The notes: generated from the letters alone by a model not told the origin. Shown: positions 34,774 to 43,767, numbered from the stretch's first letter. The stretch: 64,000 nucleotides of DNA from Halopenitus persicus (GCF_002355635.1 NZ_AP017558.1:2666001-2730000); one strand, 5' to 3'. Numbers and translations: made by a program.

Positions 34774-34940
34774 GCGCCCCTCCCAACCGGGCGCACGCGA
34801 ATTTTTCGTGGTGTCGTCAGGACGACGCAGCGTGATGGCGTCAGGACGCGTGGTGGCCGTCAGGACGACGCAGGACGACACGGGTCACGAAAGCGCGCGA
34901 GATGACTGCGGTTCGATAAGTCACGATTACTTGACCCCCT

Positions 34941-34966
34941 CCTCCTCGCGCTGCAGCGCGAGGAGG
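34941..34966. repeat. Perfect 26-bp palindrome at the 5' edge of a truncated gene
   Basis: CCTCCTCGCGCTG is followed directly by its exact reverse complement CAGCGCGAGGAGG. There is no unpaired loop and no T-run, so it does not look like a simple terminator. Its right arm abuts the first usable codon (GTG at 34966) of the channel-like gene and even supplies a ribosome-binding-like GAGGAGG. Confidence 0.9.
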
Positions 34967-35424
34967 TGGTGCTTTCGGAGTGGATCGCGAGCGCCGTCTC
35001 GGATCTCCCCGCGTTCATCGCCGGCGTGCTCATCATCATCGTCGGATTCGTTCTCGCCGACTTCCTTAGTGACGTCGTCGCGCACACCGAATCGCTCACC
35101 GACACGACCTACACCGAGACGTTCGCGGATGGGTTACGCGTGTTCCTGTATTTCGTCGTGACCGTCATCGGTCTCGGGACGATGGGCGTTGATGTTCGGA
35201 TACTTAATACGTTCGCGCAGGCAGCGGCGTGGGGAGTGGTTGCGGGGATCGCCCTTGCCATCGGGATCGCGTTCGGTCTCGGCGGACGGGACTACGTCGC
35301 CGCCAACATCGGCGACTGGCTCCCGGGGCACTCGCCGGATACGGCCACGACGAGCCCACCGGATACCGACGCGACGGCCACGTCGGTTGGACAAACCGAC
35401 GGTGGTGCCGAATCCAGTAAGTGA
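34966..35424 (+). pseudogene. 5'-truncated MscS-type TM-helix (mechanosensitive-channel-like) gene
   Basis: 152 residues from a GTG. It contains VLSEWIASAVSDLPAFIAGVLIIIVGFVLADFLSDVV, a second membrane pair around RVFLYFVVTVIGLGTMGVDVRILNTFAQ and AAWGVVAGIALAIGIAFGLGGRDYVAANIGDWL, then a disordered tail. This is the C-terminal half of a haloarchaeal 'conserved TM helix' protein. Full-length relatives have an N-terminal half of about 100-120 residues with another copy of the same repeat before the LSEW block. Here that half is missing and the sequence breaks off at the 26-bp palindrome. It may still be expressed as a short protein; I judge truncation more likely. Confidence 0.62.
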
Positions 35425-35477
35425 ACGGTACCGCAAGCCGTGACGGCCGGACGCACCGGGCTCGCGATCCGATGGCA

Positions 35478-36959
35478 TCACTCGAACTCGCCGAGTGATG
35501 CCTGTCCCTCGCGGTGCCGACGCTCATCGGTTCGGTCGCCGTCGTCTCGATCCGCTTCGACGTCGGACTTCGCCGACTCGTGTTCGATCCAGTCGGTGAG
35601 CGGCCGGTGGTCCTCGGGCTGTTCGCGGTCGTAGCCGTCAGGCTGTTCGCGGTCGTGGTCGTCCGTTCGGGACCGATCGCCGTCGGCGCCACGATCACGG
35701 TCGTGGTCGTCGGTAGCGCCGTGCCCCGCCGGCGCGTCCTCGAACCCGGTCAGCGTCGACTGGTCGCTGTCGGCGAAATCGAGCTTGGCGACGCGGACGC
35801 CGAGCTTGCGAGCCCGGTCGTCGGCGAACTCCCCGAGGAGATCGAGCGCCACCGACTCGACCAGCTCGGGGTCGTCGACCGGGCCGGGAAGGCTCCGTGC
35901 GCGGGTGTGCACCTCGTAGGGGGGCGTGACCACCTTCACCCCGATGGTTCGATAGAGACACTCCCGCTCGCGGGCGCGTCGGGCGACGTCGGCCGCGAGC
36001 GCTTTCACGCGGTCGCGTTTGGTCGCCTCGTCGTCGGTCGGCGGGAGCGACGACTCCCGCGAGAGACTCTTTGGAAGCCCCGTCGGCGTCACCTCGCGGT
36101 CGTCCTCGCCGCGGGCACGTTCGTGGAGCTCGCGCCCGCGCTCGCCCAGCTCGAGCTCGAGGGTATCGGGGTCGGCGTCGGCCAGCTCGCCCGCGGTCTC
36201 GATGTCCATCTCGGCGAGCGTCCGTGCGGTAACGGGCCCGACGCCGTGCACCGCGTCGGTCGAAAGCGGCGCGAGGAACTCCCGCACCCGGCCCGGCGGG
36301 ACGACCACCAGCCCCTGGGGCTTGTCGTGGTCGCTGGCGATCTTGGCGGCGGACATATTGGGCGCGACGCCGACGCTGGCGGGCACGCCCGCCTCGCGCT
36401 CGATCCGGTCGCGGACGTATCTCGCATAGCCCTCCGCGAGCGTTCGTCGCTCCGCCGGGCCGGCGGCCGCGCTGTCGGGGACCTCGGTCGACCGTCCGAC
36501 GACGTTCCACGAGGTGCGGTCCGTCACGTCCAGGTACGCCTCGTCGATGCTGACCTCGCGGACGACGTCCGCGCAGTCGTGTAGCACCGCCTTCACGTCC
36601 GCCGCGACCGACTTGTAGCAGTCCATATCGACGGGACGGTAGTAGGCGGTTTCCTCGGGATTCGGGGCCTCCGGGTCCCTGGCGTCGGCGTCGACCCGGC
36701 GGGGGAGCCGGTCGAGCGCCCGGGAGATCGGGTCCGCGCTGTCCACGCCGAACTCGCGGGCCTCGTAGCTCGCGGTGGCGACCGCGCCGATCGTCTCGCC
36801 GGGCTCGTAGCCCATGCCGACGACGACGGGTTCACCGCGGAGGGCCGGATCACGCAGGCGCTCACAGGACGCGTAAAAGCAGTCCATGTCCACGTGGAGG
36901 ATCACCCGGTCGGTCCCCGTCGTGGCGGGCTCGGTTCCCGGGAGCGTGTCCCCATCCAT
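35478..36959 (-). CDS. dinB: DNA polymerase IV (Y-family translesion polymerase)
   Basis: 493 residues from the ATG at 36959. Palm motifs ILHVDMDCFYASCE and VSIDEAYLDVTD carry the three catalytic carboxylates. The fingers block GYEPGETIGAVATASYEAREFGV, thumb VGVAPNMSAAKIASDHDKP, HhH GVGPVTARTLAEM and little-finger domain (SLPGPVDDPELVESVALDLL) follow in order. After residue 410 comes an acidic low-complexity linker of DHDRE repeats, then a terminal QASLGEFE, a PCNA-interacting (PIP) box. Role: lesion bypass at the replication fork. Insertions around residues 75-105 (RRVDADARDPEAPNPEE) are typical of haloarchaeal versions. Confidence 0.95.
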   Translation of the reverse strand: MDGDTLPGTEPATTGTDRVILHVDMDCFYASCERLRDPALRGEPVVVGMGYEPGETIGAVATASYEAREFGVDSADPISRALDRLPRRVDADARDPEAPNPEETAYYRPVDMDCYKSVAADVKAVLHDCADVVREVSIDEAYLDVTDRTSWNVVGRSTEVPDSAAAGPAERRTLAEGYARYVRDRIEREAGVPASVGVAPNMSAAKIASDHDKPQGLVVVPPGRVREFLAPLSTDAVHGVGPVTARTLAEMDIETAGELADADPDTLELELGERGRELHERARGEDDREVTPTGLPKSLSRESSLPPTDDEATKRDRVKALAADVARRARERECLYRTIGVKVVTPPYEVHTRARSLPGPVDDPELVESVALDLLGEFADDRARKLGVRVAKLDFADSDQSTLTGFEDAPAGHGATDDHDRDRGADGDRSRTDDHDREQPDGYDREQPEDHRPLTDWIEHESAKSDVEADRDDGDRTDERRHREGQASLGEFE

Positions 36960-37009
36960 CGGTCGGTCGTTGGCGCGCGGACGTCTTAAACGTCGGCCGC
37001 GGGGAGGTC

Positions 37010-37059
37010 GGAAGTGGAGGGTGAAGTGGACGGCGGAAGTGGAGGGTGAAGTGGACGGC
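37010..37059 (+). repeat. 25-bp perfect tandem duplication upstream of dinB
   Basis: GGAAGTGGAGGGTGAAGTGG plus ACGGC occurs at 37010-37034 and 37035-37059, identical. It lies 51 bp upstream of the dinB start codon, behind the presumed promoter. Confidence 0.9.
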
Positions 37060-37665
37060 GATGCCGCCCACCGGTGAACGAGTCGATATGGGATCCGGTT
37101 CGACACGAGCGCACGGATATAAACCAAAATATAAATGATGGAAAGATATCACTATATAATATACCTGGTACGTCTCCGACGTTATATTTGAATATTGTGA
37201 ATAGAACGGTTCTGAAAACGTCCCACATACTCTTAGTATACTTATAAATGAATAAGAATATATTATATTGAATATATGAATGTGTACGTATGTTTATTTG
37301 CGGGGCAAACGACCGAAACCGAGACCAGACGGAACCACTATTAGAGAACGATTCTCGCTCGCCGGTACTTACAAACATATCCGTGTCATTATCGTCCCGG
37401 GATCGGCCTTCTCGCCCGACTTTCGGCGAGCAAGCGGCGGAATCCGCGCGAGGAAGGCCGACGCGGTCGGCCGGCGATCGGGCGTGATATCGCCGCTTCG
37501 AATCCATATGTTCTCCATTAGATAACACGTGATCGCCGTCGAGGCCGCACGACTCCGAGCTGGTCGGCGGCACGCTCCACCGGTGGCAGCCCATCCTCTC
37601 CCGACGACGACGACGGAACGCGGGATCGACCCCGGAGCACCGAACCGATGGCGGACCACAAATTT

Positions 37666-37675
37666 CATATATAAG
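37666..37675 (+). promoter_or_regulatory. TATA box of the amidohydrolase/Rieske operon
   Basis: CATATATAAG 19-28 nt before the ATG at 37694, which implies a leaderless transcript. Confidence 0.55.
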
Positions 37676-37693
37676 GATCGATGATAGTGGCGT

Positions 37694-38830
37694 ATGGCAT
37701 CATCAGTCAAGCGATTGGACGCCGACGCGGAAGTCCCCGAGCAGGCGTTCGATGACCACATCATCGACATGGACTTCCACGTCAACCCGGTCGAGGACGA
37801 GTTGTTGGCCTACGTGGAGGACGACCGCGCCCTCGACAAGCTGACGACCGAGTTCGGCGCGACGCCGGTCGTCGGCAAGTGGGACGCCGCCTACGGCATC
37901 AAGGAGGGCCAGGAGGGCCTGTTCACCCAGGGACGCGCGAAGTACGCCGCCGACGTCCGGGAGGCCTGCAAGAACATCGCGGTCGACGACCCGATCGTCA
38001 ACCCGGGGATCAACAACCTCAACCTCCAGCACCATCCGGTGTTGAAGAACGCCGTCGTGCAGGCGGCGAACGACTACATGCTCGACAACTTCGTCGACGA
38101 GGGGGTCTCCACGTCGATGATGGTTCCCAAGTGGGATCCGGAGTACGCCGTCGCGGAGATCGAGCGCGTCGCCGAGGAGGACGGCATCGTCGCCGCCTAC
38201 TCCTGGTTCGACCCGAAGGTTCCGTGGGGCAACGAGCAGTTCGACCCGGTCTTCGAGGCCCTGGTCGAACACGACCTGCCGCTGTTGCTGCACGGGTCGC
38301 TCGCCTACTGGCCCCAGCACTCCTACATCGGCGACGATATGCTGACCTGGACGGAGGTCCTCGGGTTCGACTGGCCGCTCCACACGATGGTCAACATCGT
38401 GAACATGATCATGCGGGGCGTCTTCGACAAATACCCCGAGCTGGACGTCGTCTTCCAGGAGGGCGGCCATTGGTGGGTCCCGTTCCTCCGCTACCGAATG
38501 GACGAGTTCTACGAGATGCACCCCGACGACGTCAAGATCACGCCCCGGAAGATGGACTCCGGCGAGGAGTACCTCCAGCGCTCCCCGAGCGAGTACCTGC
38601 GTGACAATATCTACGTCTGCACGCAACCGTTCGCGCTGCCGCGCAACGCGGGCCACGCCAGCGACCTGCTGACCCTCTCGATGGCGGAGGACATGTTCAT
38701 CTACTCCAGCGACTGGCCCCACCAGACCCTGGACCCCCCGACGTGGTTCTACACGTCGAACGCCTTCGACGACGACACCCGGGAGGCCGTGTTGCACGAA
38801 AACGCCGAGGAGATCCTACGGGGGTACTGA
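37694..38830 (+). CDS. Amidohydrolase-2 family enzyme (ACMSD/gamma-resorcylate-decarboxylase-like)
   Basis: 378 residues of the metal-dependent TIM-barrel family. DHIIDMDFHVNPVEDELL gives the N-terminal metal-site block (D-x-D-x-H in place of the HxH of classical amidohydrolases). LPLLLHGSLAYWPQHS gives the central His, DVVFQEGGHWWVPFLRYRMDEFYEM the barrel loop and MFIYSSDWPHQTLD the last metal-binding Asp. The family includes nonoxidative decarboxylases and C-C hydrolases of hydroxylated aromatic or muconate-type acids. The substrate is unknown. The stop overlaps the Rieske gene start (TGATG), indicating translational coupling. Confidence 0.85.
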   Translation: MASSVKRLDADAEVPEQAFDDHIIDMDFHVNPVEDELLAYVEDDRALDKLTTEFGATPVVGKWDAAYGIKEGQEGLFTQGRAKYAADVREACKNIAVDDPIVNPGINNLNLQHHPVLKNAVVQAANDYMLDNFVDEGVSTSMMVPKWDPEYAVAEIERVAEEDGIVAAYSWFDPKVPWGNEQFDPVFEALVEHDLPLLLHGSLAYWPQHSYIGDDMLTWTEVLGFDWPLHTMVNIVNMIMRGVFDKYPELDVVFQEGGHWWVPFLRYRMDEFYEMHPDDVKITPRKMDSGEEYLQRSPSEYLRDNIYVCTQPFALPRNAGHASDLLTLSMAEDMFIYSSDWPHQTLDPPTWFYTSNAFDDDTREAVLHENAEEILRGY

Positions 38831-39324
38831 TGACGTCCGATTCACCGTCCGACGTCACCTGCGATCACGGGTCCTGCGCCGAGGCCAAGATCGATCCCGA
38901 GGACGGGATCGACACGGCCACCGACGGCGGAACGACCGTCACCGATCCCGACGACGAGGAGTTCGACCGCGAGGCGTTCACCCAGGTCGCGACCGTCGAC
39001 GAGATCCCCGTCGGCGAGGGCGAGGGATACACCGTGAAGGGCATCGAGATCGCGGTGTTCAACCTCGACGGCGAGTTCCGGGCGATCAGCAACCGGTGTG
39101 CCCACCAGCGGGCCCCGCTACACAAGGCCGGCGACCGGAAGATCAACGCCGAGGACACCTGGACCGAAAAACGCGGCGGCGTCAACGTCGAGGACTGCAC
39201 GGTCTCGTGTCCCTGGCACCTCTGGGAGTGGGACCTCGAGACCGGCATCCACGAGGCCTCCGGCAAGCGCATCGGCACCTTCGACTGCGTCGTCGACGAC
39301 GAGGACGTCCTCGTCCGGATCTGA
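38830..39324 (+). CDS. Rieske [2Fe-2S] ferredoxin
   Basis: 164 residues. Both Rieske cluster boxes are present: CAHQRAPLHKAGD (C-x-H) and CPWHLWEWDLETG (C-x2-H). Between them is an insertion-rich loop (KINAEDTWTEKRGGVNVEDC). The N-terminal 45 residues are acidic, with two extra cysteines (TCDHGSCAEAK). There is no signal peptide or membrane helix, so this is a soluble ferredoxin of the dioxygenase-electron-carrier type, not a bc1 subunit. Translationally coupled to the amidohydrolase; no oxygenase or ferredoxin reductase lies in this window. Confidence 0.9.
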   Translation: MTSDSPSDVTCDHGSCAEAKIDPEDGIDTATDGGTTVTDPDDEEFDREAFTQVATVDEIPVGEGEGYTVKGIEIAVFNLDGEFRAISNRCAHQRAPLHKAGDRKINAEDTWTEKRGGVNVEDCTVSCPWHLWEWDLETGIHEASGKRIGTFDCVVDDEDVLVRI

Positions 39325-39722
39325 GCACGTTCCCGCCGCGTTCAGCCAGCGCGTTCATTCGGCCCGTCCGTTCATCGCGTTCATTCGGTCCATCCTTCAG
39401 TTCGGTCGGTCGTCTCGTCCCGGAACGATCACTCCGATTATATAAATGCGTGTTCGATAGCTCGAGGATCGAACCGTGCCGAAACGGACGAGTCCCTGAT
39501 CGCCGGCGGCGAGCACGGTCCGGCGACCGTCCCGTTGTCGATGCGGATCACCAGCCGGATCGGCCTCACAACGCTGACAAAGACGTCTTTCGTGGGATGC
39601 CGCTCGATGTTGCGTTGGTCAAGCGATCCACACGCGCCGACCTATCGGGTGGACGGGCGACGATCCGGCCGTCCACTCATATGAAATATATACGGTATGA
39701 TGTGATATTTATAACTAAGTAG
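39325..39722. other. Intergenic region after the Rieske gene, no gene seen
   Basis: 398 bases. A degenerate 26-nt duplication (GCGTTCATTCGGYCC at 39351 and 39377) lies just beyond the Rieske stop. ATTATATAAATG near 39437 looks like a TATA box, but no convincing frame follows it. The last 60 bases are AT-rich and end at the lrp stop, and may hold terminators of both convergent units. Confidence 0.45.
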
Positions 39723-40151
39723 TCATTTCAGCCGTTCCTGAAGGAACGAGGGATGGGCCGCGGTGACGCCGTCGATCGTCAGCAGCTTCTCGGAGATGAC
39801 GTCGCCGAGCTCGTCGCCGTCGCCGGCGCGCACCTCGGCCATCAACATGTGGTCGCCCGAGGAGGTGTATAGCGCCTCGACCTCGGGGAGGTCCTTGATC
39901 GCGCGAGTCGCCTCGACGTACCGACCGCTGTCGACGTCCATCCCGACCAGCGCGATGGACTGTCCCGAAAGCTTCTTGGGGTCGACGTCGGCGGAGTAGC
40001 CGACGATGACCCCCTCCTCCTCCAGCTGCCGGATGTACTTGCGAACCGTCGGCTTCGAGACGTCCGCGCGGTCGGCGATCTCGGCGTAGGAGGCCTGCGC
40101 GTCCTCCTCCAACACGGAGAGGATGCGTTCCTCCGTCGACACGGTGCTCAT
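39723..40151 (-). CDS. Lrp/AsnC-family transcriptional regulator
   Basis: 142 residues. Helix-turn-helix ASYAEIADRADVSKPTVRKYIRQLEEEGVIVGY at the N-terminus, then a RAM effector domain (SIALVGMDVDSGRYVEATRAIKDL, VEALYTSSGDHMLMAEVRA). Such regulators sense amino acids and control central nitrogen and carbon metabolism. It lies just downstream of porAB in the same direction (205 nt gap), suggesting it may regulate pyruvate or amino-acid oxidation. The ATG follows a TATA-like AAGGTATTTTT on the minus strand. Confidence 0.92.
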   Translation of the reverse strand: MSTVSTEERILSVLEEDAQASYAEIADRADVSKPTVRKYIRQLEEEGVIVGYSADVDPKKLSGQSIALVGMDVDSGRYVEATRAIKDLPEVEALYTSSGDHMLMAEVRAGDGDELGDVISEKLLTIDGVTAAHPSFLQERLK

Positions 40152-40356
40152 ACGCGTTCCTTTCGCGTCACGGGAAAAATACCTTGCGAACCAACAAAGA
40201 GTCTTTTCTCCCCCGGTGTCGGTTTCACCGTCGCCGATCGGTTCCGGATCGTCTCCCGGCAGCTACCTCGTGACGGTTGCGTCCCGCCGTCGTCGGCCGG
40301 GCCGCGTCGTGGAACGTCGACCCGCGAGCGGGAAGGCGAGGGACCGCTTCGTTCGC

Positions 40357-41295
40357 TCAGGCGTGCTTGTCGAGGAAACGGTCGTAGGAGCGCTCCCACT
40401 CGTAGTCGTCGTCCCAGTAGCGCTCCGCGAGCGGCTCCTCGGGCATCTCGCCGATCGCCTGCTTCTCCTCCTGGTAGGAGGGTCGCTCCTCGTCGACGTA
40501 GAAGCGGCCGGTGAGGACCTCGCCGTCGTAGAGCGCCTGCTCGGTCGTCCGCATCATCTCCGCGGCCTCGACGCGGTCGGTGACGTCGAACTCGTAGTCT
40601 TCGGAGTCGTTGACGTCGATGTAGGGGACGTACTGGCGCGCGTCCTTGTTCCAGGTCGGACACTGGGTGAGGAAGTCAACGTGCGCGAAGCCGTCGTGTT
40701 CCATCGCCTCGATCAGGATCTCCTTGGCCTGGTTGGGGTTCACGGCGGCCGTCCGCGCCACGTAGGAGGCGCCCGCGTTGAGCGACAGCGAGAGCGGCTT
40801 CACCGGCTCCTTGGCGCTGCCGTGGGGCTGGGTCTTCGATTTGTGGCCCTTGGGACTCGTCGGGGAGGTCTGGCCCTTCGTCAGCCCGAAGATCTCGTTG
40901 TTGAACACGATGTAGGTCATGTCGTGGTTCTCGCGGGCCGTGTGGGTGAAGTGGTTCCCGCCGATGCCGTAGCCGTCGCCGTCACCGCCGGCCGCGATGA
41001 CCTCGAGACCGGGGTTGGCGAGCTTCGCCGCCCGCGCGACCGGCAGCGACCGGCCGTGGATGGTGTGGAACCCGTAGGAGTCGAGGTAGCTGTTCAGCTT
41101 GCCCGAACAGCCGATCCCGGTGCACAGCAGCGTCTCCTCGGGGGTGCGGCCGACCTCGGGCAGCGCCTGTTTGAGCGCCTTCAGGACGCCGAAGTCGCCA
41201 CAGCCCGGACACCACGTCGGTTGGGGCTCGACGCCGGGGGTGTATTCGTCGCGGTCGATCTCCCGTTCCTCGCCGATGGCTGAGAATGCGCTCAT
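40357..41295 (-). CDS. porB: 2-oxoacid:ferredoxin oxidoreductase beta subunit (pyruvate type)
   Basis: 312 residues. TPP-binding core: WCPGCGDFGVLKALKQ, GIGCSGKLNSYLDSYGFHTIHGR, GGDGDGYGIGGNHF and YIVFNNEIFGLTKGQTSPTSPKG. A cysteine in the CPGCG and GIGCSG blocks and QCPTWN ligate the single 4Fe-4S cluster. It catalyses CoA-dependent oxidative decarboxylation with the alpha subunit, reducing ferredoxin. Length (312) and that of the partner (630) fit the haloarchaeal pyruvate enzyme; the 2-oxoglutarate enzyme (korAB) is the alternative. Two nucleotides separate it from porA. Confidence 0.88.
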   Translation of the reverse strand: MSAFSAIGEEREIDRDEYTPGVEPQPTWCPGCGDFGVLKALKQALPEVGRTPEETLLCTGIGCSGKLNSYLDSYGFHTIHGRSLPVARAAKLANPGLEVIAAGGDGDGYGIGGNHFTHTARENHDMTYIVFNNEIFGLTKGQTSPTSPKGHKSKTQPHGSAKEPVKPLSLSLNAGASYVARTAAVNPNQAKEILIEAMEHDGFAHVDFLTQCPTWNKDARQYVPYIDVNDSEDYEFDVTDRVEAAEMMRTTEQALYDGEVLTGRFYVDEERPSYQEEKQAIGEMPEEPLAERYWDDDYEWERSYDRFLDKHA

Positions 41296-41297
41296 GT

Positions 41298-43190
41298 CTA
41301 ATCACCCGCCGCGGGTACGAAGGTGGTCGTGGAGCTGTCCAGGCCGTCCCCCTCGACGACGATCGACTCGAATCCGTCGACGATCTCGGCGGGCTCGAAG
41401 GGGTTGCCGTTGTACTTCAGCAGGCTCGAGAGCTTCTCGCCGTACCGACCGAGGTTCTTCTGGACGAGCCCGCGGAACTGGCCGGACGCGGTCATCTCGA
41501 CGACCAGCACCGCGTCGACGCTCTCGATGAACGCCTCGACCTCCGCGGTCGGGAACGGCAGCATGTCCGAGACGCCCAGCGCCTTCACGGAGTGGCCGTT
41601 CGCGTTCAACACGTCGACGGCCTCCGCGACGGTGCCCTGCTGGCTGCCGAAGGTGAGGATGCCGTAGTCGGCCTCCTCCGGCCCCATGTACGTCTGGGTG
41701 CCGAGGTCGTCGAGGTGCTCGCGGATCGCCTCGAGCTTCTCGAGTCGCCGGTCGATCTGTGCGGTCCGGTTGTCGGGGTCCTCGTTGATGTGGCCGCTCG
41801 GGCCGTGTTCGTTGCCGGTCGCGAGGTAGCGACCGCCCTTCTGGCCGGGGACCGACCGCGGGGACACGCCGTCGTCGGCCTCGTGCTGGAAGCGGTGGAA
41901 CTTCCCGTCGGGGGTGTGGGGCTGTTCCGCCAGCTGCGCCTCCGAGAGCGTCTTCCCGAGGTCCGCGTTCGGCTCGCGGTCGAAGTGGCTCTTCGGGACG
42001 TTCAGCATCTCGCCGCCGAGCTTCTGGTCGTACAGCAGGATCGCGGGGATCTGGTACTCGTAGGCGATCTCGAACGCGAGCCGGCTCTGTTCGTAGGCCT
42101 CCTCGATGGTTCCGGGAGCCAACACGACGCGCTGGGAGTCGCCCTGAGAGGTGTAGAGGACGTGCTCGAGGTCGGACTGTTCGGGCTTCGTCGGCATCCC
42201 GGTCGAGGGACCCGCGCGCATCGCCTCCACGAGGACGACCGGCGTCTCGGTCATCTCGGCGAGCCCGAGCGGCTCGGACATCAGCGCGAAGCCGCCGCCG
42301 GAGGAGCCCGACATCGCCTTCACGCCGGCGTGGGAGGCTCCGACCGCCATCGCGGCCGCGGCGATCTCGTCCTCGACCTGTTCGGAGATCCCGCCCAGCT
42401 CGGGCAGGTTCTTCGTCATGATCGTGAAGACCTCGGTCCACGGGGTCATCGGGTAGCCCGCGATGAACCGGCAGCCCTCGTCGATCGCGCCGTAGGAGAT
42501 GGCGTCCGAGCCGGACAGCAGCACCTGCTGTTCCTCGTGTTCGCCCGCCGGAACCGTCACGTCGTGGGCGTCCGCGTCGTACTCCTCGAGGACCGACTCG
42601 TAGGCGGTCTCGAGGATCTCGAGGTTCGGCTCGAGGATCTTCTCCGGCATGGCGTCGCTCATCAGGTCCTCGACGTGCTCGAGGTCCATCCCGATCAGCG
42701 CACACGTCGCGCCGACGCCGGCGGTGTTGCGCATCACTTCCCGGCCCTGTTCGCGGGCGAGTCCGCGGAGGTCGAGCGGGTAGACGTGCCAGTCGTTCGC
42801 CTCGACGCGCTCCTCGAAGTCCGGGATGTCGCTCGGGTCGAGCAGCCCCTCGTCGTAGACGATGACGCCGCCCTCGCGGAGCTCGTCCAGGTTCTCCGAG
42901 AGCGGCTTGATCTCCTCGTTGCCGTAGACGGCGTCCTCCTTGGGGTTCCGGGCGAAGGAGTCGCCCAGCGCCAGCAGGAAGTTGTAGCCGTCGCCGCGGG
43001 AGGTCACCGGGTCCGCGCGCGCGCGGATCTCCGTGTACGTGTGACCGCCGCGGATCCGCGACGGATAATGCCGATGCGTGAACACGTGTAGCCCCGATCG
43101 CATCAGGGCCTTCGCGAAGTTCTGGCTCGTCGAGGCGATCCCGTCGCCGGATCCCCCGGAGATGCGCCAGATGAGTTCGTTGTCAGTCAT
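41298..43190 (-). CDS. porA: 2-oxoacid:ferredoxin oxidoreductase alpha subunit (pyruvate type)
   Basis: 630 residues, a fusion of gamma-like and alpha-like domains. Residues 1-190 are the gamma part (RISGGSGDGIASTSQNFAKALMRSG and HYPSRIRGGHTY), and from about residue 210 the alpha (pyrimidine-binding) part: GSDAISYGAIDEGCRFIAGYPMTPWTE, MSGSSGGGFALMSEPLGLAEM, and the C-terminal VDAVLVVEMTASGQFRGLVQ. Works with PorB in ferredoxin-linked pyruvate oxidation to acetyl-CoA. Transcribed first in the porA-porB operon. A minus-strand CATAATAGG about 40-50 nt upstream may be its TATA box. Confidence 0.9.
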   Translation of the reverse strand: MTDNELIWRISGGSGDGIASTSQNFAKALMRSGLHVFTHRHYPSRIRGGHTYTEIRARADPVTSRGDGYNFLLALGDSFARNPKEDAVYGNEEIKPLSENLDELREGGVIVYDEGLLDPSDIPDFEERVEANDWHVYPLDLRGLAREQGREVMRNTAGVGATCALIGMDLEHVEDLMSDAMPEKILEPNLEILETAYESVLEEYDADAHDVTVPAGEHEEQQVLLSGSDAISYGAIDEGCRFIAGYPMTPWTEVFTIMTKNLPELGGISEQVEDEIAAAAMAVGASHAGVKAMSGSSGGGFALMSEPLGLAEMTETPVVLVEAMRAGPSTGMPTKPEQSDLEHVLYTSQGDSQRVVLAPGTIEEAYEQSRLAFEIAYEYQIPAILLYDQKLGGEMLNVPKSHFDREPNADLGKTLSEAQLAEQPHTPDGKFHRFQHEADDGVSPRSVPGQKGGRYLATGNEHGPSGHINEDPDNRTAQIDRRLEKLEAIREHLDDLGTQTYMGPEEADYGILTFGSQQGTVAEAVDVLNANGHSVKALGVSDMLPFPTAEVEAFIESVDAVLVVEMTASGQFRGLVQKNLGRYGEKLSSLLKYNGNPFEPAEIVDGFESIVVEGDGLDSSTTTFVPAAGD

Positions 43191-43284
43191 GATTGGTCGA
43201 GCCCGCCGTGGGCACGTGTCCGAACCTTACGAGGGGCACCTATTATGGCTTGCTATGGATTCACAATGAACGATCCTTGCAGAC

Positions 43285-43299
43285 CCTTATTTTATAAGG
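43285..43299. promoter_or_regulatory. Palindromic operator-like site between porA and UPF0058 genes
   Basis: CCTTATTTTATAAGG: six-base arms CCTTAT/ATAAGG around TTT, about 95 nt upstream of porA. It could be a TATA-overlapping operator, for example for the nearby Lrp regulator (inference), or simply a bidirectional TATA element. Confidence 0.4.
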
Positions 43300-43482
43300 A
43301 ACGATGATGATCGATGGCGCGGGATCGCGTGGCTTTGCTCCTCCCGGTGACCGGTTACCGGTGCCCCTTGATCACCGCTGACGCCCCTCAATGACTGCCG
43401 CCACTCGTCCGTCGGCCCGCACCGGACGATGTGTCCCCGAATCGGCGACGGATTTACCCGTCTGGATCCCCTTTTAATGGGT

Positions 43483-43767
43483 ATGCAAAAGAAGGAACTC
43501 ATCCACCTCCACGACCTGCTCGGCACGGTCTCGACGGACCTGTATGAGGAGGGGACGCTGGCGACCGACGACCTCTCCGCGTATCGGGATCTCGATACGT
43601 CGCCGATGTCGATCCGCGGCTCGCGGGCCGACCACGAGGCGGCGGTCCTCGAGCTGGCCGACGCGCTGGCAGGTGCGATCGAGTCGGAGCGAAGCGACGC
43701 GGAACACGGCGAGGAGCCGGCATCGGAGGACGCCCGTGAGGACGCCGAGCCCCCGGTTGCCGCTTAA
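43483..43767 (+). CDS. UPF0058 family protein
   Basis: 94 residues beginning MQKKELIHLHDLLGTVSTDLYEEG, the N-terminal signature of UPF0058, a small helical haloarchaeal/archaeal family of unknown function; SPMSIRGSRADHEAAVLELADALA completes the match. The C-terminal 25 residues are acidic and low-complexity. A Met two codons upstream (43477) is a possible alternative start. No operon partner. Confidence 0.85.
   Translation: MQKKELIHLHDLLGTVSTDLYEEGTLATDDLSAYRDLDTSPMSIRGSRADHEAAVLELADALAGAIESERSDAEHGEEPASEDAREDAEPPVAA

Larger units (their letters stand above)
36960..37693. other. Long intergenic region, partly AT-rich, no gene seen
   Basis: 734 bases between the divergent dinB and amidohydrolase genes. 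It contains the dinB promoter (a minus-strand GTTTAAGAC near 36983-36991), the 25-bp tandem repeat at 37010-37059 and a strongly AT-rich stretch (about 37125-37290). It ends with a GC-richer part (37300-37660) with no coding frame I can support. Confidence 0.5.

Noticed and set aside
37300-37560. Possible short genes in the dinB-amidohydrolase spacer
   Set aside because: Candidate frames in both strands are Arg/Ser-rich shadows without conserved motifs or start signals.
39437-39722. Possible small gene or RNA after an ATTATATAAATG element
   Set aside because: No open frame with sensible composition and no stable RNA structure visible by eye; only transcript data could decide.
41286-43091. 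601-codon open frame on the plus strand
   Set aside because: Antisense to porA; no recognisable motif.
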